Program-made: the position numbers and the translations under genes
DNA from: Algirhabdus cladophorae
Lineage (GTDB): Bacteria > Pseudomonadota > Alphaproteobacteria > Rhodobacterales > Rhodobacteraceae
DNA length: 64,000 nt
NCBI RefSeq assembly: GCF_044772865.1
Contig: NZ_CP173029.1
Span: 248,001 to 312,000, forward strand
Direction: 5' to 3'
The notes under the pieces: generated by a model
What the model was told of the DNA's origin: nothing
Database searches by the model: none
Seen by the model: only the letters and a program-made list of their open reading frames with translations
Shown: positions 8,147 to 16,378 of the stretch, piece by piece
How positions within the stretch are numbered: position 1 is the stretch's first letter
Layout of the letters: each line of letters starts with the position of its first letter

Positions 8147-8178
8147 AAAAAGGCGTGCCCGAACGGTGCGCCTTTTTT
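8147..8178 (+). terminator. Rho-independent terminator
   Basis: AAAAAGGCG, a 13-base loop, CGCCTTTTTT: nine-base-pair stem with T run, 20 bases after the VPLPA-CTERM gene and upstream of pheS. Confidence 0.85.
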
Positions 8179-8243
8179 GCTATGGGCTTGAAGCCTGAGG
8201 TGTGGCGCGCTAGCAGGGGATACGTAATTTAGTGAGGTCGATC

Positions 8244-9314
8244 ATGGATGATCTGCGCCAAAAATACCTAGAGCAAATCGCCAATGCCGCAGATGAAGCA
8301 GGCTTGGAAGATATTCGCTTGGCCGCTGTGGGCAAAAAGGGTGAAATTGCCCTGAAAATGCGTGAGCTTGGTAAAATGACGCCTGAGGAACGCCAAACCG
8401 CAGGCCCTGCGTTGAATGCGTTGAAGGACGAGATCAACTCGGCCCTGTCTGGCAAAAAGGCAGCTCTGGCTGATGCGGCGTTGGATGAACGGCTGCGCAC
8501 GGAATGGCTGGACGTGACATTGCCATCGCGGGTGCGTCCTGAAGGCACAATTCATCCAGTGTCTCAGGTCATGGACGAGGTTGCCGCGATCTTTGCCGAT
8601 ATGGGGTTTGCCGTGGCCGAAGGTCCGCAGATTGAAACCGATTGGTATAACTTTGACGCGTTGAACATCCCCGGCCATCACCCGGCGCGGGCCGAGATGG
8701 ACACCTTTTATACGCACCGTGCCGAGGGCGATAATCGTCCGCCACACGTTCTGCGCACCCACACCAGCCCTGTGCAAATCCGCCATATGGAGGCAAACGG
8801 TGCACCGACGCGCATCATTTGCCCCGGCCGAGTATACCGTGCGGACTATGACCAGACCCACACGCCGATGTTCCATCAGGTCGAAGGGCTGGCTATCGAC
8901 AAAGACATCTCTATGGCGAACCTGAAGTGGGTGCTGGAAGAGTTCTTTACCGCCTATTTCGGCACATCCGTGAAAACCCGTTTCCGCGCCTCGCATTTCC
9001 CGTTCACAGAACCTTCTGCAGAAGTGGATATTCAATGTTCATGGCAGGATGGTACTGTGAAAGTGGGTGAAGGCGATGATTGGCTAGAGGTTCTGGGCAG
9101 CGGCATGGTTCACCCCAAAGTGCTGCAGGCCGGAGGCATCGATCCCGCGGATTGGCAGGGCTTTGCCTTTGGTATGGGGATCGACCGGATTGCAATGCTG
9201 AAATACGGTATTCCCGATTTGCGTGCGTTCTTTGACAGTGATCTGCGCTGGTTGCGGCACTACGGCTTTGCCAGCTTGGACCAGCCTACATTGCAGGCGG
9301 GTTTGAACCGCTGA
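8244..9314 (+). CDS. pheS: Phenylalanyl-tRNA synthetase alpha subunit
   Basis: A 356-residue class II aminoacyl-tRNA synthetase alpha subunit, which with PheT forms the (alpha-beta)2 enzyme charging tRNA-Phe. Visible are the N-terminal coiled-coil arm, motif 1-like HPVSQVMDEVAAIF, the conserved FDALNIPGHHPAR and LRTHTSPVQIRHM (motif 2 region), FHQVEGLAIDK, and the motif 3 element FGMGIDRIAMLKYGIPDLR. I take the ATG at 8244, with GTGAGG upstream, rather than the in-frame codon at 8232. It is separated from pheT by a small secreted-protein gene, which is unusual. Confidence 0.97.
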   Translation: MDDLRQKYLEQIANAADEAGLEDIRLAAVGKKGEIALKMRELGKMTPEERQTAGPALNALKDEINSALSGKKAALADAALDERLRTEWLDVTLPSRVRPEGTIHPVSQVMDEVAAIFADMGFAVAEGPQIETDWYNFDALNIPGHHPARAEMDTFYTHRAEGDNRPPHVLRTHTSPVQIRHMEANGAPTRIICPGRVYRADYDQTHTPMFHQVEGLAIDKDISMANLKWVLEEFFTAYFGTSVKTRFRASHFPFTEPSAEVDIQCSWQDGTVKVGEGDDWLEVLGSGMVHPKVLQAGGIDPADWQGFAFGMGIDRIAMLKYGIPDLRAFFDSDLRWLRHYGFASLDQPTLQAGLNR

Positions 9315-9333
9315 TTGGGAAAAGGACATTCGG

Positions 9334-9729
9334 ATGTACAAATGGATTTTGGCAGCGCTTTTGGTCGCGACACCTGTTGTGGCCGATGAGACATGGACCA
9401 ACGGATTTGGTGACGTGATCTATGAGGAAGATTTCGAAACTACCGCATTGTTTTCTGCGGCCAGTCCTGACGGCACAATCTGGATGTACATCGATAACCT
9501 TGCGGGCAATTATTCCATGCGCGATGGGATCTTTACGGGCGTTTGGTTGATCGAAGAAGACGGGTTTTGCGGATCTTCCCTGATCGGGGAAGACGGTCGT
9601 GGATCGAACTTTTGGGGCACTTTGGAATTGGTCTGGGACAACAGTGGATTTCCCAGCGGGTGGTCGGCCCGATTGGGGGATTGTGGTCAGATACCGTTTC
9701 GTACCATGCGGGCCACACCGCCGCAGTGA
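9334..9729 (+). CDS. Small secreted protein of unknown function inside pheS-pheT
   Basis: A 131-residue protein with a signal peptide (MYKWILAALLVATPVVA, cut before DETW). The mature part is acidic and aromatic-rich (for example TWTNGFGDVIYEEDFE, GTIWMYIDN, FTGVWLIEEDGFCGSS) and has two cysteines, near FCGS and GDCGQ, that could form a disulfide. AAAAGGACA precedes the ATG. It lies 19 bases after pheS and 75 bases before pheT on the same strand, so it probably shares their transcript. I do not recognise a family; a periplasmic location is the only supportable statement. Confidence 0.75.
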   Translation: MYKWILAALLVATPVVADETWTNGFGDVIYEEDFETTALFSAASPDGTIWMYIDNLAGNYSMRDGIFTGVWLIEEDGFCGSSLIGEDGRGSNFWGTLELVWDNSGFPSGWSARLGDCGQIPFRTMRATPPQ

Positions 9730-9804
9730 GCCGCCCCTTTCCCCAGCGCTGGTGATCAGATACATCGGCGCTTAATGCAGCAATTTTGACTGGACGCGAT
9801 TGAT

Positions 9805-12201
9805 ATGAAGTTCACGCTTTCTTGGCTAAAGGACCACCTCGAAACCGAGGCGTCTTTGGATGATATTCTCTATGCTCTGACCGACTTAGGTCTGGAGGTC
9901 GAAGACGTCAGCAATCCCGCTGCGCGTTTGGCTGATTTTACCATTGGCTATGTGAACAGCGCTGAAAAGCATCCCGATGCGGACAAATTGCGGGTGTGTC
10001 AGGTCCAAACTGACGAAGGGGAATTGCAGATTATCTGTGGTGCGCCGAATGCCCGTGAGGGGATCAAAGTGGTTGTAGCAAAGCCTGGCGTTTATGTGCC
10101 GGGGATTGATACAACAATTGGCGTAGGCAAAATTCGCGGCGTCGAGAGCTACGGGATGATGTGCTCCGAGCGCGAGATGGAACTGAGCGAGGAACACGAC
10201 GGCATTATCGAATTGCCCTCCGGCGAAGTGGGGCAAAAGTTTACAGATTGGCTGGCCGACAATGACGCGGCCAAAGTTGATCCTGTGATCGAGATTGCGA
10301 TCACTCCAAACCGTCCCGATGCCTTGGGTGTGCGCGGTGTTGCCATTGATTTGGCGGCTCGCGGTTTGGGCACATTGAAAGCCCGCGTTGTTGACCCCGT
10401 GCCGGCTACGTTCAAGGCAGACCTTAGCGTTAGCATCGATGAAGACACATTGGACGGTTGCCCGGTTTTCTATGGTCGTTTGATCAAGGGCGTCAAAAAT
10501 GGCCCGTCTCCTATGTGGTTACAAGATGTGCTCAAAGCCATCGGATTGCGGCCCATTAGCTTTCTTGTGGATGTCACGAACTTCTTTACCTACGATCGCA
10601 ATCGCCCTTTGCACGTCTTTGATGCGGACAAAGTGGCTGGAAACCTGCGGGTGCACCGGGCTGCGGGTGGTGAGGTGATGACAGCGTTGGACGACAAAGA
10701 ATATACGCTGCAAGCCGGTCAAATGGTGATCTCGGACGATACGGGTCCCGAAAGTATTGCGGGTATCATGGGCGGTCTGGACACGGGCTGTACCGATGAG
10801 ACCGTGAATGTCTTTGTCGAAAGCGCCTATTGGGATCCGGTTCAGATTGCTTATGCGGGCCGTGCTTTGAAAATCAATTCTGACGCGCGCTACCGGTTTG
10901 AGCGCGGTGTTGATCCGGCGTTTACCCCTGAGGGTTTGGAACACGCTGTACGGATGATTGTCGACAACGCCGGTGGCGAGGCCTCCGAGGTGATTGTTGC
11001 AGGTGCTGTGCCAGATACATCACGTGCGTACCGTTTGGATACGGATCGCGTGCAATCCTTGGTGGGTATGGAAATCCCTGCTGAGACGCAGCGTGCGACG
11101 CTGGAGGCACTTGGATTTGTGATGGATGGCGATATGGCCCGGGTCCCAAGCTGGCGCCCTGACGTGATGGGCGAGGCTGATCTGGTGGAAGAAGTGGCGC
11201 GCATGGCGTCTTTGACCAAACTCGAAGGCAAACCCTTGCCGCGTCTTAGCCCCTCGGTTCCGCAACCAATCCTGACCCCGATGCAGCGCCGCGAAAGCAT
11301 TGCACGGCGTACAGCGGCTGCTTTGGGGTATAATGAATGTGTGACCTACAGCTTTATCGACCAAGCCAGCGCTGACTTGTTCGGTGGTGGATCTGATGCG
11401 ACGCGTCTTGAAAACCCAATCTCCAGTGAGATGAGCCATATGCGCCCTGCGTTGCTGCCGGGTCTGTTGCAAGCGGCCAGCCGGAACCAGGCCCGTGGCT
11501 TTGCTGATATGGCCCTGTTCGAAGTGGGGGCTGCGTTTCATGGGGGCGAACCCACTGAGCAGCACACGCAGATCAGCGGTTTGCTGGTGGGCCGCACTGG
11601 GCCAAAAGACGTGCATGGGGCCTCGCGGCCTGTCGATATTTATGATGTCAAAGCAGATGCAGAGGCCGTTCTGGCCGCTATTGGCGCCCCTGCCAAAGTG
11701 CAGGTCATGCGTACGGGCGATGCTTGGTGGCATCCGGGGCGTCATGGGGTGATTTGCCTTGGGCCGAAAAAGGTTTTGGGCGTCTTTGGTGAAATTCATC
11801 CAAAGGTTTTGGCGGCGATGGATGTCAAAGGTCCTGCTATGGGCTTTACCCTTTGGCCCGGTGAAGTGCCGATGCCGAAGAAGAAATCTGCGACACGCGG
11901 GGCGATGACGACCTCTGATCTGCAAGCGGTTGAACGTGATTTTGCCTTTGTGGTGGATGCAGATGTTGAGGCACTGACCCTGACCAATGCAGCTGCGGGT
12001 GCGGACAAGGCCCTGATCGACGAAGTGCGTGTGTTTGATGAGTTTATTGGTGGATCTTTAGGCGAAGGGAAGAAGTCGCTTGCGATCACTGTGCGCCTGC
12101 AACCTAAAGATAAGACCTTGAAAGAGGCGGATATCGAAGCAGTTAGTGCCAAGATCATCGAGAAAGTCACCAAGGCCACAGGCGGCAGTCTGCGCGGCTA
12201 G
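9805..12201 (+). CDS. pheT: Phenylalanyl-tRNA synthetase beta subunit
   Basis: A 798-residue bacterial-type PheT. Domains in order: N-terminal EMAP/tRNA-binding domain (HPDADKLRVCQVQTDEGELQ-type motif near residues 53-72, CGAPNAREG), the B3/4 editing domain, the B5 DNA-binding-like domain (about 400-475), a catalytic-core-like domain with ENPISSEMSHMRPALLPGLL, and the C-terminal anticodon-binding FDX-ACB domain (ERDFAFVVD, FDEFIGGSLGEGKKSLAITVRLQ). It pairs with PheS. Length and domain content are normal for the family. Confidence 0.97.
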   Translation: MKFTLSWLKDHLETEASLDDILYALTDLGLEVEDVSNPAARLADFTIGYVNSAEKHPDADKLRVCQVQTDEGELQIICGAPNAREGIKVVVAKPGVYVPGIDTTIGVGKIRGVESYGMMCSEREMELSEEHDGIIELPSGEVGQKFTDWLADNDAAKVDPVIEIAITPNRPDALGVRGVAIDLAARGLGTLKARVVDPVPATFKADLSVSIDEDTLDGCPVFYGRLIKGVKNGPSPMWLQDVLKAIGLRPISFLVDVTNFFTYDRNRPLHVFDADKVAGNLRVHRAAGGEVMTALDDKEYTLQAGQMVISDDTGPESIAGIMGGLDTGCTDETVNVFVESAYWDPVQIAYAGRALKINSDARYRFERGVDPAFTPEGLEHAVRMIVDNAGGEASEVIVAGAVPDTSRAYRLDTDRVQSLVGMEIPAETQRATLEALGFVMDGDMARVPSWRPDVMGEADLVEEVARMASLTKLEGKPLPRLSPSVPQPILTPMQRRESIARRTAAALGYNECVTYSFIDQASADLFGGGSDATRLENPISSEMSHMRPALLPGLLQAASRNQARGFADMALFEVGAAFHGGEPTEQHTQISGLLVGRTGPKDVHGASRPVDIYDVKADAEAVLAAIGAPAKVQVMRTGDAWWHPGRHGVICLGPKKVLGVFGEIHPKVLAAMDVKGPAMGFTLWPGEVPMPKKKSATRGAMTTSDLQAVERDFAFVVDADVEALTLTNAAAGADKALIDEVRVFDEFIGGSLGEGKKSLAITVRLQPKDKTLKEADIEAVSAKIIEKVTKATGGSLRG

Positions 12202-12251
12202 GCCGTGGTATTGAGTATTTTGGGAAAAAAGAAACCAATGAAGGGTCTGTT

Positions 12252-12701
12252 ATGACGTTGAATGTGTATTTGTCTGGGGAAATCCATACTGATTGGCGCG
12301 AGCAGATCATTGAAGGCTCTCGTGGGTTGGATGTGTCGTTTCATGCGCCTGTGACGATCCATGAAAACTCGGACGATTGTGGCGTTGCTATTTTGGGTGA
12401 AGAACCCAACAAATATTGGCACGATCACAAAGGGGCGATGGTTAATGCGATCCGCACCCGCAAAGGGATTGCAGATGCGGATGTTGTGGTTGTGCGGTTT
12501 GGTGAGAAATATAAGCAATGGAATGCCGCGTTTGATGCAGGCTATGCCGCCGCGTTGGGAAAATCCCTGATCATTCTGCATGGGGCCGATCATCAGCATG
12601 CTTTGAAAGAAGTAGATGCAGCGGCCTTAGCCGTGGCTGAGGAACCGTCGCAAGTGGTTGAGATTTTGCGATATGTTTTGACAGGCAGCTTGCCTGCGTA
12701 A
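12252..12701 (+). CDS. ytoQ: YtoQ family protein
   Basis: A 149-residue protein matching YtoQ: MTLNVYLSGEIHTDWR at the N-terminus, then VSFHAPVTIHENSDDCG, NKYWHDHKGAMVNAIRT, DVVVVRFGEKYKQWNAAFDAG and SLIILH. The fold resembles nucleoside 2-deoxyribosyltransferases (SGE near the start, an acidic D/E after VVVRFGE), but no reaction has been established for this branch to my knowledge. It begins 50 bases after pheT and ends just before a strong bidirectional hairpin. Confidence 0.85.
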   Translation: MTLNVYLSGEIHTDWREQIIEGSRGLDVSFHAPVTIHENSDDCGVAILGEEPNKYWHDHKGAMVNAIRTRKGIADADVVVVRFGEKYKQWNAAFDAGYAAALGKSLIILHGADHQHALKEVDAAALAVAEEPSQVVEILRYVLTGSLPA

Positions 12702-12705
12702 AACG

Positions 12706-12730
12706 AAAGCCCCCGGAAATCGGGGGCTTT
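12706..12730. terminator. Bidirectional terminator hairpin between ytoQ and GST gene
   Basis: AAAGCCCCCG, loop GAAAT, CGGGGGCTTT: perfect 10-bp stem between convergent genes. The T tails are short on both sides. Confidence 0.75.
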
Positions 12731-12735
12731 GTCAG

Positions 12736-13431
12736 TTAGGCGCGCGGTGGTGTGACCAGACCGGTTTGGACGGCCGGACGTTTTAGAAAACGGTCCAAAT
12801 AAGCTTGGACATTTTTGTAGTTGTTCCATCCCAGAATATCGCGAGTCCCATAAAAATCGGTCGCACGCAGCCAAGGGGCAATGGCCATATCTGCAATGGA
12901 ATAGCCGCCTGCAATCCAGTCTTTTTCTGCCAGCTCCTTGTCCAACACAGTCAAAAGGCGTTTTGCCTCGTCACGGTAGCGTTCGCGGGGACGTGGATCT
13001 TCGATTTGGGCTCCTGCGAATTTGTAGAAAAAGCCCATTTGGCCAAACATTGGCCCCAGCCCACCCATTTGGAACATCAACCATTGGGTAATGTGGGCCT
13101 TCTCGGTTGCAGTTGTACCACCGAACTTGCCAGACTTTTCTGCCAGATACAGCAAGATCGCGCCGGATTCGAATAATCCAATGGGGCCCTCTGGGCCGTT
13201 TGGATCAACAATCGCTGGGATCTTGTTGTTTGGGTTCAACGACAAAAACTCGGGGCTTTTGACATCTGCATCGGACAAGGTCACGGTATGAGCCTCATAG
13301 GCAAGGCCCATTTCCTCAAGAGCGATGGAAACCTTGACGCCATTTGGGGTCGGAAACGAGTAGAGCTGGATCACGGAAGGGTCCTTTGCAGGCCATTTTT
13401 GTGTGATCGGGAAGTGAGAGAGATCCGCCAT
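12736..13431 (-). CDS. Glutathione S-transferase family protein (YghU/Ure2p-like)
   Basis: A 231-residue GST-fold protein. The N-terminal thioredoxin-like domain shows LYSFPTPNGVKVSIALEEMGL, followed by LNPNNKIPAIVDPNGP (the cis-Pro loop) and LFESGAILLYLAEK (the ES glutathione-binding pair). The C-terminal helical domain has WLMFQMGGLGPMFGQ and DKELAEKDWIAGGYSIADMAIAPW with the N-capping motif. NPNNKIPA and the GGLGPM-type segment suit the nu-class/Ure2p-like group that includes E. coli YghU and YfcG, disulfide-bond oxidoreductases. The start at 13431 has AAAGGAG upstream. Cytoplasmic; substrate unknown. Confidence 0.85.
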   Translation of the reverse strand: MADLSHFPITQKWPAKDPSVIQLYSFPTPNGVKVSIALEEMGLAYEAHTVTLSDADVKSPEFLSLNPNNKIPAIVDPNGPEGPIGLFESGAILLYLAEKSGKFGGTTATEKAHITQWLMFQMGGLGPMFGQMGFFYKFAGAQIEDPRPRERYRDEAKRLLTVLDKELAEKDWIAGGYSIADMAIAPWLRATDFYGTRDILGWNNYKNVQAYLDRFLKRPAVQTGLVTPPRA

Positions 13432-13580
13432 GGTGGCTCCTTTATGCATTGGACTTCATACATAGGGGAGAAATACCCCAAAAAAACCCATGTAAATGTG
13501 CGCGGTTGCCGTTACACATTCCGCACGGGCGCACAGAAAGTAATCAGACGCCTATGTGGGAACTTAATAGTGGGGTCGTC

Positions 13581-13991
13581 ATGATCAAAGAATTCAAAGA
13601 TTTTATCGCCAAAGGCAATGTTATGGACATGGCCGTTGGTATCATCATCGGTGCAGCGTTCACTGCGATTGTTGGCAGCTTGGTTGCTGATCTGATCAAT
13701 CCGATCATCAGCCTTTTCATGGGCGGTGTCGATTTCAGTGGCATGTATGCGCTGCTGGGTGAAGGCGAATATGCGACGATGGCTGAGGCCGAAGAAGCAG
13801 GCGCCGCCGTGTTCGCTTATGGGCGTTTCATCATGGCGATCATCAACTTCCTGATCATCGCATTTGTGGTGTTTATGTTGGTGCGCACTGTAAACAGCAT
13901 GAAGAAAAAAGAAGAAGAGGCGCCTGCGGAACCGGCTGGCCCAACACAAGAAGAGCTGCTTGCGGAAATTCGCGACGCACTGAAGAAGTAA
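13581..13991 (+). CDS. mscL: Large-conductance mechanosensitive channel MscL
   Basis: A 136-residue MscL that opens on membrane tension to release solutes during hypo-osmotic shock. Seen: the amphipathic N-terminus MIKEFKDFIAKGNVMDMAVG, TM1 (GIIIGAAFTAIVGSLVADLI NPIISL), a periplasmic loop of about 35 residues, TM2 (GRFIMAIINFLIIAFVVFMLV), and a charged C-terminal coiled coil ending EELLAEIRDALKK. The ATG at 13581 fits the family N-terminus; the ribosome site is weak (GGGGTC). It is divergent from the GST gene and is followed by a terminator. Confidence 0.95.
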   Translation: MIKEFKDFIAKGNVMDMAVGIIIGAAFTAIVGSLVADLINPIISLFMGGVDFSGMYALLGEGEYATMAEAEEAGAAVFAYGRFIMAIINFLIIAFVVFMLVRTVNSMKKKEEEAPAEPAGPTQEELLAEIRDALKK

Positions 13992-14007
13992 GCATAAACC
14001 ATGCTTT

Positions 14008-14044
14008 TGGGCCTGTGTCGCATTGCGATGCGGGCCCTTTTTCT
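14008..14044 (+). terminator. Rho-independent terminator of mscL
   Basis: GGGCC...GCGATGCGGGCCC followed by TTTTT; GC-rich stem with T run 17 bases after the mscL stop. Confidence 0.75.
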
Positions 14045-14087
14045 GTTCAGTACTCAGACACACAGGGCTTAATCATAGGGACATGCG

Positions 14088-14549
14088 ATGAAACTGGATT
14101 CTACAGATCGCCGGATCCTTGGGATTTTGCAGACCAAAGGCCGTATGTCGAACGCCGATCTGGCGGAGCTGGTGCACCTGTCGGCCAGTGCGTGTCACAG
14201 GCGCGTGCAACGGTTAGAGCAGGACGGTTTCATTCGCGATTATGTGGCGCTGTTGGATCCGCACAAGGTCAATCGCAAAGCCACTGTGTTTGTCGAGATC
14301 ACATTGTCGGGGCAAGCGGACGAGGTACTGGATGCTTTTGAAAAAGCTGTGGCGCGGATCCCAGATGTTTTGGAATGTCATTTGATGGCGGGCAGTGCGG
14401 ACTATCTGCTGAAGGTGGTGGCCGCCGATACCGAGGATTTTGCGCGTATTCACCGTCAATCTTTGGCCACTTTGCCCGGCGTGGCACAAATGCAATCTAG
14501 CTTTGCGTTGCGGACAGTGTTCAAAACGACGGCGCTGCCAGTTTCATAA
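14088..14549 (+). CDS. Lrp/AsnC family transcriptional regulator
   Basis: A 153-residue Lrp/AsnC regulator: N-terminal winged helix-turn-helix (LDSTDRRILGILQTKGRMSN, ADLAELVHLSASACHRRVQRLEQDGFI) and a C-terminal RAM/AsnC ligand-binding domain (FVEITLSGQ, VLECHLMAGSADYLLKVVAAD, LPGVAQMQSSFALRTV). Members bind amino acids and often control nearby amino-acid genes. No obvious target is adjacent: mscL lies upstream behind a terminator and a pseudogene lies downstream. The ligand cannot be inferred. Confidence 0.92.
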   Translation: MKLDSTDRRILGILQTKGRMSNADLAELVHLSASACHRRVQRLEQDGFIRDYVALLDPHKVNRKATVFVEITLSGQADEVLDAFEKAVARIPDVLECHLMAGSADYLLKVVAADTEDFARIHRQSLATLPGVAQMQSSFALRTVFKTTALPVS

Positions 14550-14591
14550 ATTCAGGCGGCGACTATATCAGTAACAAACTGTACGTTTTCT

Positions 14592-15048
14592 ATGCTTTTT
14601 AACGTCATTCCGCTCAATAGCCCGCGTGCCCAATTTTATGTGATTTTACTTGCGATGTTTTGGATGTTGTCGCGATCACCTGTGTTTGCAGGCCTCAACC
14701 GCGTGGACTATGCGGAAAATTACGTGGGTAGGTGGTGCGGCGAAGGCTCGGGGATGCGATGGCGTCGGAGTGTGTCAGCCGATGGCACCTATATCTAGCA
14801 CAACCAATCCCTGCCGAATGCAGATTTTCCCATGGATCCTCAGTTGAATTTGGAAGCTGGTCCATAGACGGTGATGTTTTGGCCACGAAATGCAGGCCGT
14901 TCAATTTGACGGCAAAGCGCGCCAGATCGTCAAGCCTGCTTGGGCGTTTGAATTCAACATACTGGCGCTTGCAATCGATGAGATGCGCATTGAGCATAGG
15001 GGTCTAGATCTGACGTTTCGCTCCACGCGAGAGTGTCCTGCAAGCTGA
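14592..15048 (+). pseudogene. Frameshifted gene for a small exported protein
   Basis: Three consecutive segments in three frames read as one protein. Frame 1 from the ATG at 14592 gives a hydrophobic leader (FYVILLAMFWML...VFA) and YAENYVGRWCGEGSGMRW ending SADGTYI before a TAG. Near 14795 the coding sense moves to a second frame (PIPAECRFSHGSSVEFGSW, SIDGDVLATKC), and near 14895 to a third (QFDGKARQIVKPAWAFEF, IDEMRIEHRGLDLTFRSTRE), ending at TGA 15046-15048. Both shifts are in the same direction, each equal to one lost base. The conceptual product is about 150 residues with four cysteines. Family not recognised. Two sequencing errors are the alternative explanation. Confidence 0.65.
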
Positions 15049-15077
15049 TTGTTGTTGCGGTTTGCGAAATCTATTGG

Positions 15078-16373
15078 CTAGTGCAGATCGGTTTGCAGGG
15101 CAGGGGCCGCCATCTGTGGGCGCGATCCTGCCTCCCATTCGTTGGCTGCATAGATGCTGGGTAAGTTTACGCCAGAGCGTTGCAAAATGTAGTCCTCCGG
15201 GGCGGGTAGGTTGGCCAAAAAGGGCAGGCTAAGCGGACGTTTTTCGGTGTTATCCCCAATGGACACGAGGCCCGAGCTGTCGACCCGTGCGCCTGCCTGA
15301 TCCAGCAGATCTGCGATGCAAATGTCCGTGCCGTCGTCCAAAAACAGGCGGGTGCCGACCCGCAATGTCCCGGTGTTTTGCACGGTGACAGATCCATCGG
15401 TCGCTGGATCGCCTACGACCATTTGCACCAACTGATCTTCATAAGATCCCACAACGCAATTGGTGTTGGCGCGGATCAAGGTGCCGTCTTGGCGCACCAA
15501 CGCCCCGTCAGATCGTAAAATATCTATGATGGGCACATGTTTTCCAGCAAAGCGACCGTCGCCACAAAGGGTGACGTGGCCGGGTGTGACCATCAAGTCA
15601 AACACATCCAAAACATGCAGGGCTTGGTTGATAAACCGCTGCGTCACGCGCCCCGGGGTCAAATACCCGCGATTGTCATAGGACAAGACCAAATCGTCGA
15701 CCTCGATGGTCTCGATCGGTTTTTGCCATGTGTTTGCCAGCACCTGTGCTTCGTCAAAATGTCCGTCATCCTGTTGAACGATATCGCTGGTCGTGGGCCA
15801 CATGGTGATCATTGTGCCGGCAAGAAAGCAGCGTTCGATACCCAATTGATCGGCCCATTCGCCCAGATTGGTATAGGTGGTGAACACACCGGGGGCCGCG
15901 CGCAGCAATTGCAGCGTTTCGCGTTCCAGCACTTGCACGGCGGTCTGCGAACTTTCAACGCCATCCAGAATTGTGTTCACGGAATTCCTGAAGTTCGGGT
16001 CGTTCCATTGATCTGGAAAGTTGTTTTGAAAGAACTCGGTTGCACCGGCGCGAAATTCGCTGCGCGAAAAGGTCTGTTCCGGAAAGCCTGAAATTGAAAA
16101 TGTAATGCTGGATTTCGTCAGTGCGAAACCGACCCCACCGCTGAGGCCATAGGCACTGAGCGATGCGCCCGCGCTGAGAGTGACATCTACATCAAAAGCC
16201 TGGCCGTTTTGATCGAATTTGACTGTGGCCGACCCAGTGCCGACGCCGTCGATGCCAATATCGCGCGTGACCAGTAGGGTGTTTCCAAGGCCACTGTTTG
16301 GGGCCACGTCGATCCCCAATGCACTCAGCGCGAGTTGCGTTTCTTCGTCCAAAAGAGCTGTATAAGGGCCCAT
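15078..16373 (-). CDS. Hint-domain protein with unknown N-terminal domain
   Basis: A 431-residue protein. Residues 1-185 form an unrecognised Gly/Ser/Thr-rich, beta-prone domain with a helical end. A Hint (hedgehog/intein) module starts at about residue 189 with CFLAGTMITMW, the Cys being the expected self-splicing nucleophile, followed by DDLVLSYDNRGYLTPGRVTQ, VTPGHVTLCGDGRF (the TxxH motif of block B in the variant TPGHV) and LIRANTNCVVG. Proteins of this kind are common in roseobacters and are thought to be secreted and possibly autoprocessed. There is no conventional signal peptide. The gene starts five bases after the FGE-fold gene stops, so the two form an operon. Confidence 0.8.
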   Translation of the reverse strand: MGPYTALLDEETQLALSALGIDVAPNSGLGNTLLVTRDIGIDGVGTGSATVKFDQNGQAFDVDVTLSAGASLSAYGLSGGVGFALTKSSITFSISGFPEQTFSRSEFRAGATEFFQNNFPDQWNDPNFRNSVNTILDGVESSQTAVQVLERETLQLLRAAPGVFTTYTNLGEWADQLGIERCFLAGTMITMWPTTSDIVQQDDGHFDEAQVLANTWQKPIETIEVDDLVLSYDNRGYLTPGRVTQRFINQALHVLDVFDLMVTPGHVTLCGDGRFAGKHVPIIDILRSDGALVRQDGTLIRANTNCVVGSYEDQLVQMVVGDPATDGSVTVQNTGTLRVGTRLFLDDGTDICIADLLDQAGARVDSSGLVSIGDNTEKRPLSLPFLANLPAPEDYILQRSGVNLPSIYAANEWEAGSRPQMAAPALQTDLH

Positions 16374-16378
16374 ACTAA

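Noticed and set aside
11020..11925. 301-codon minus-strand frame opposite pheT
   Set aside because: Antisense to a clear pheT with no motif; composition reflects reverse-strand codon bias.
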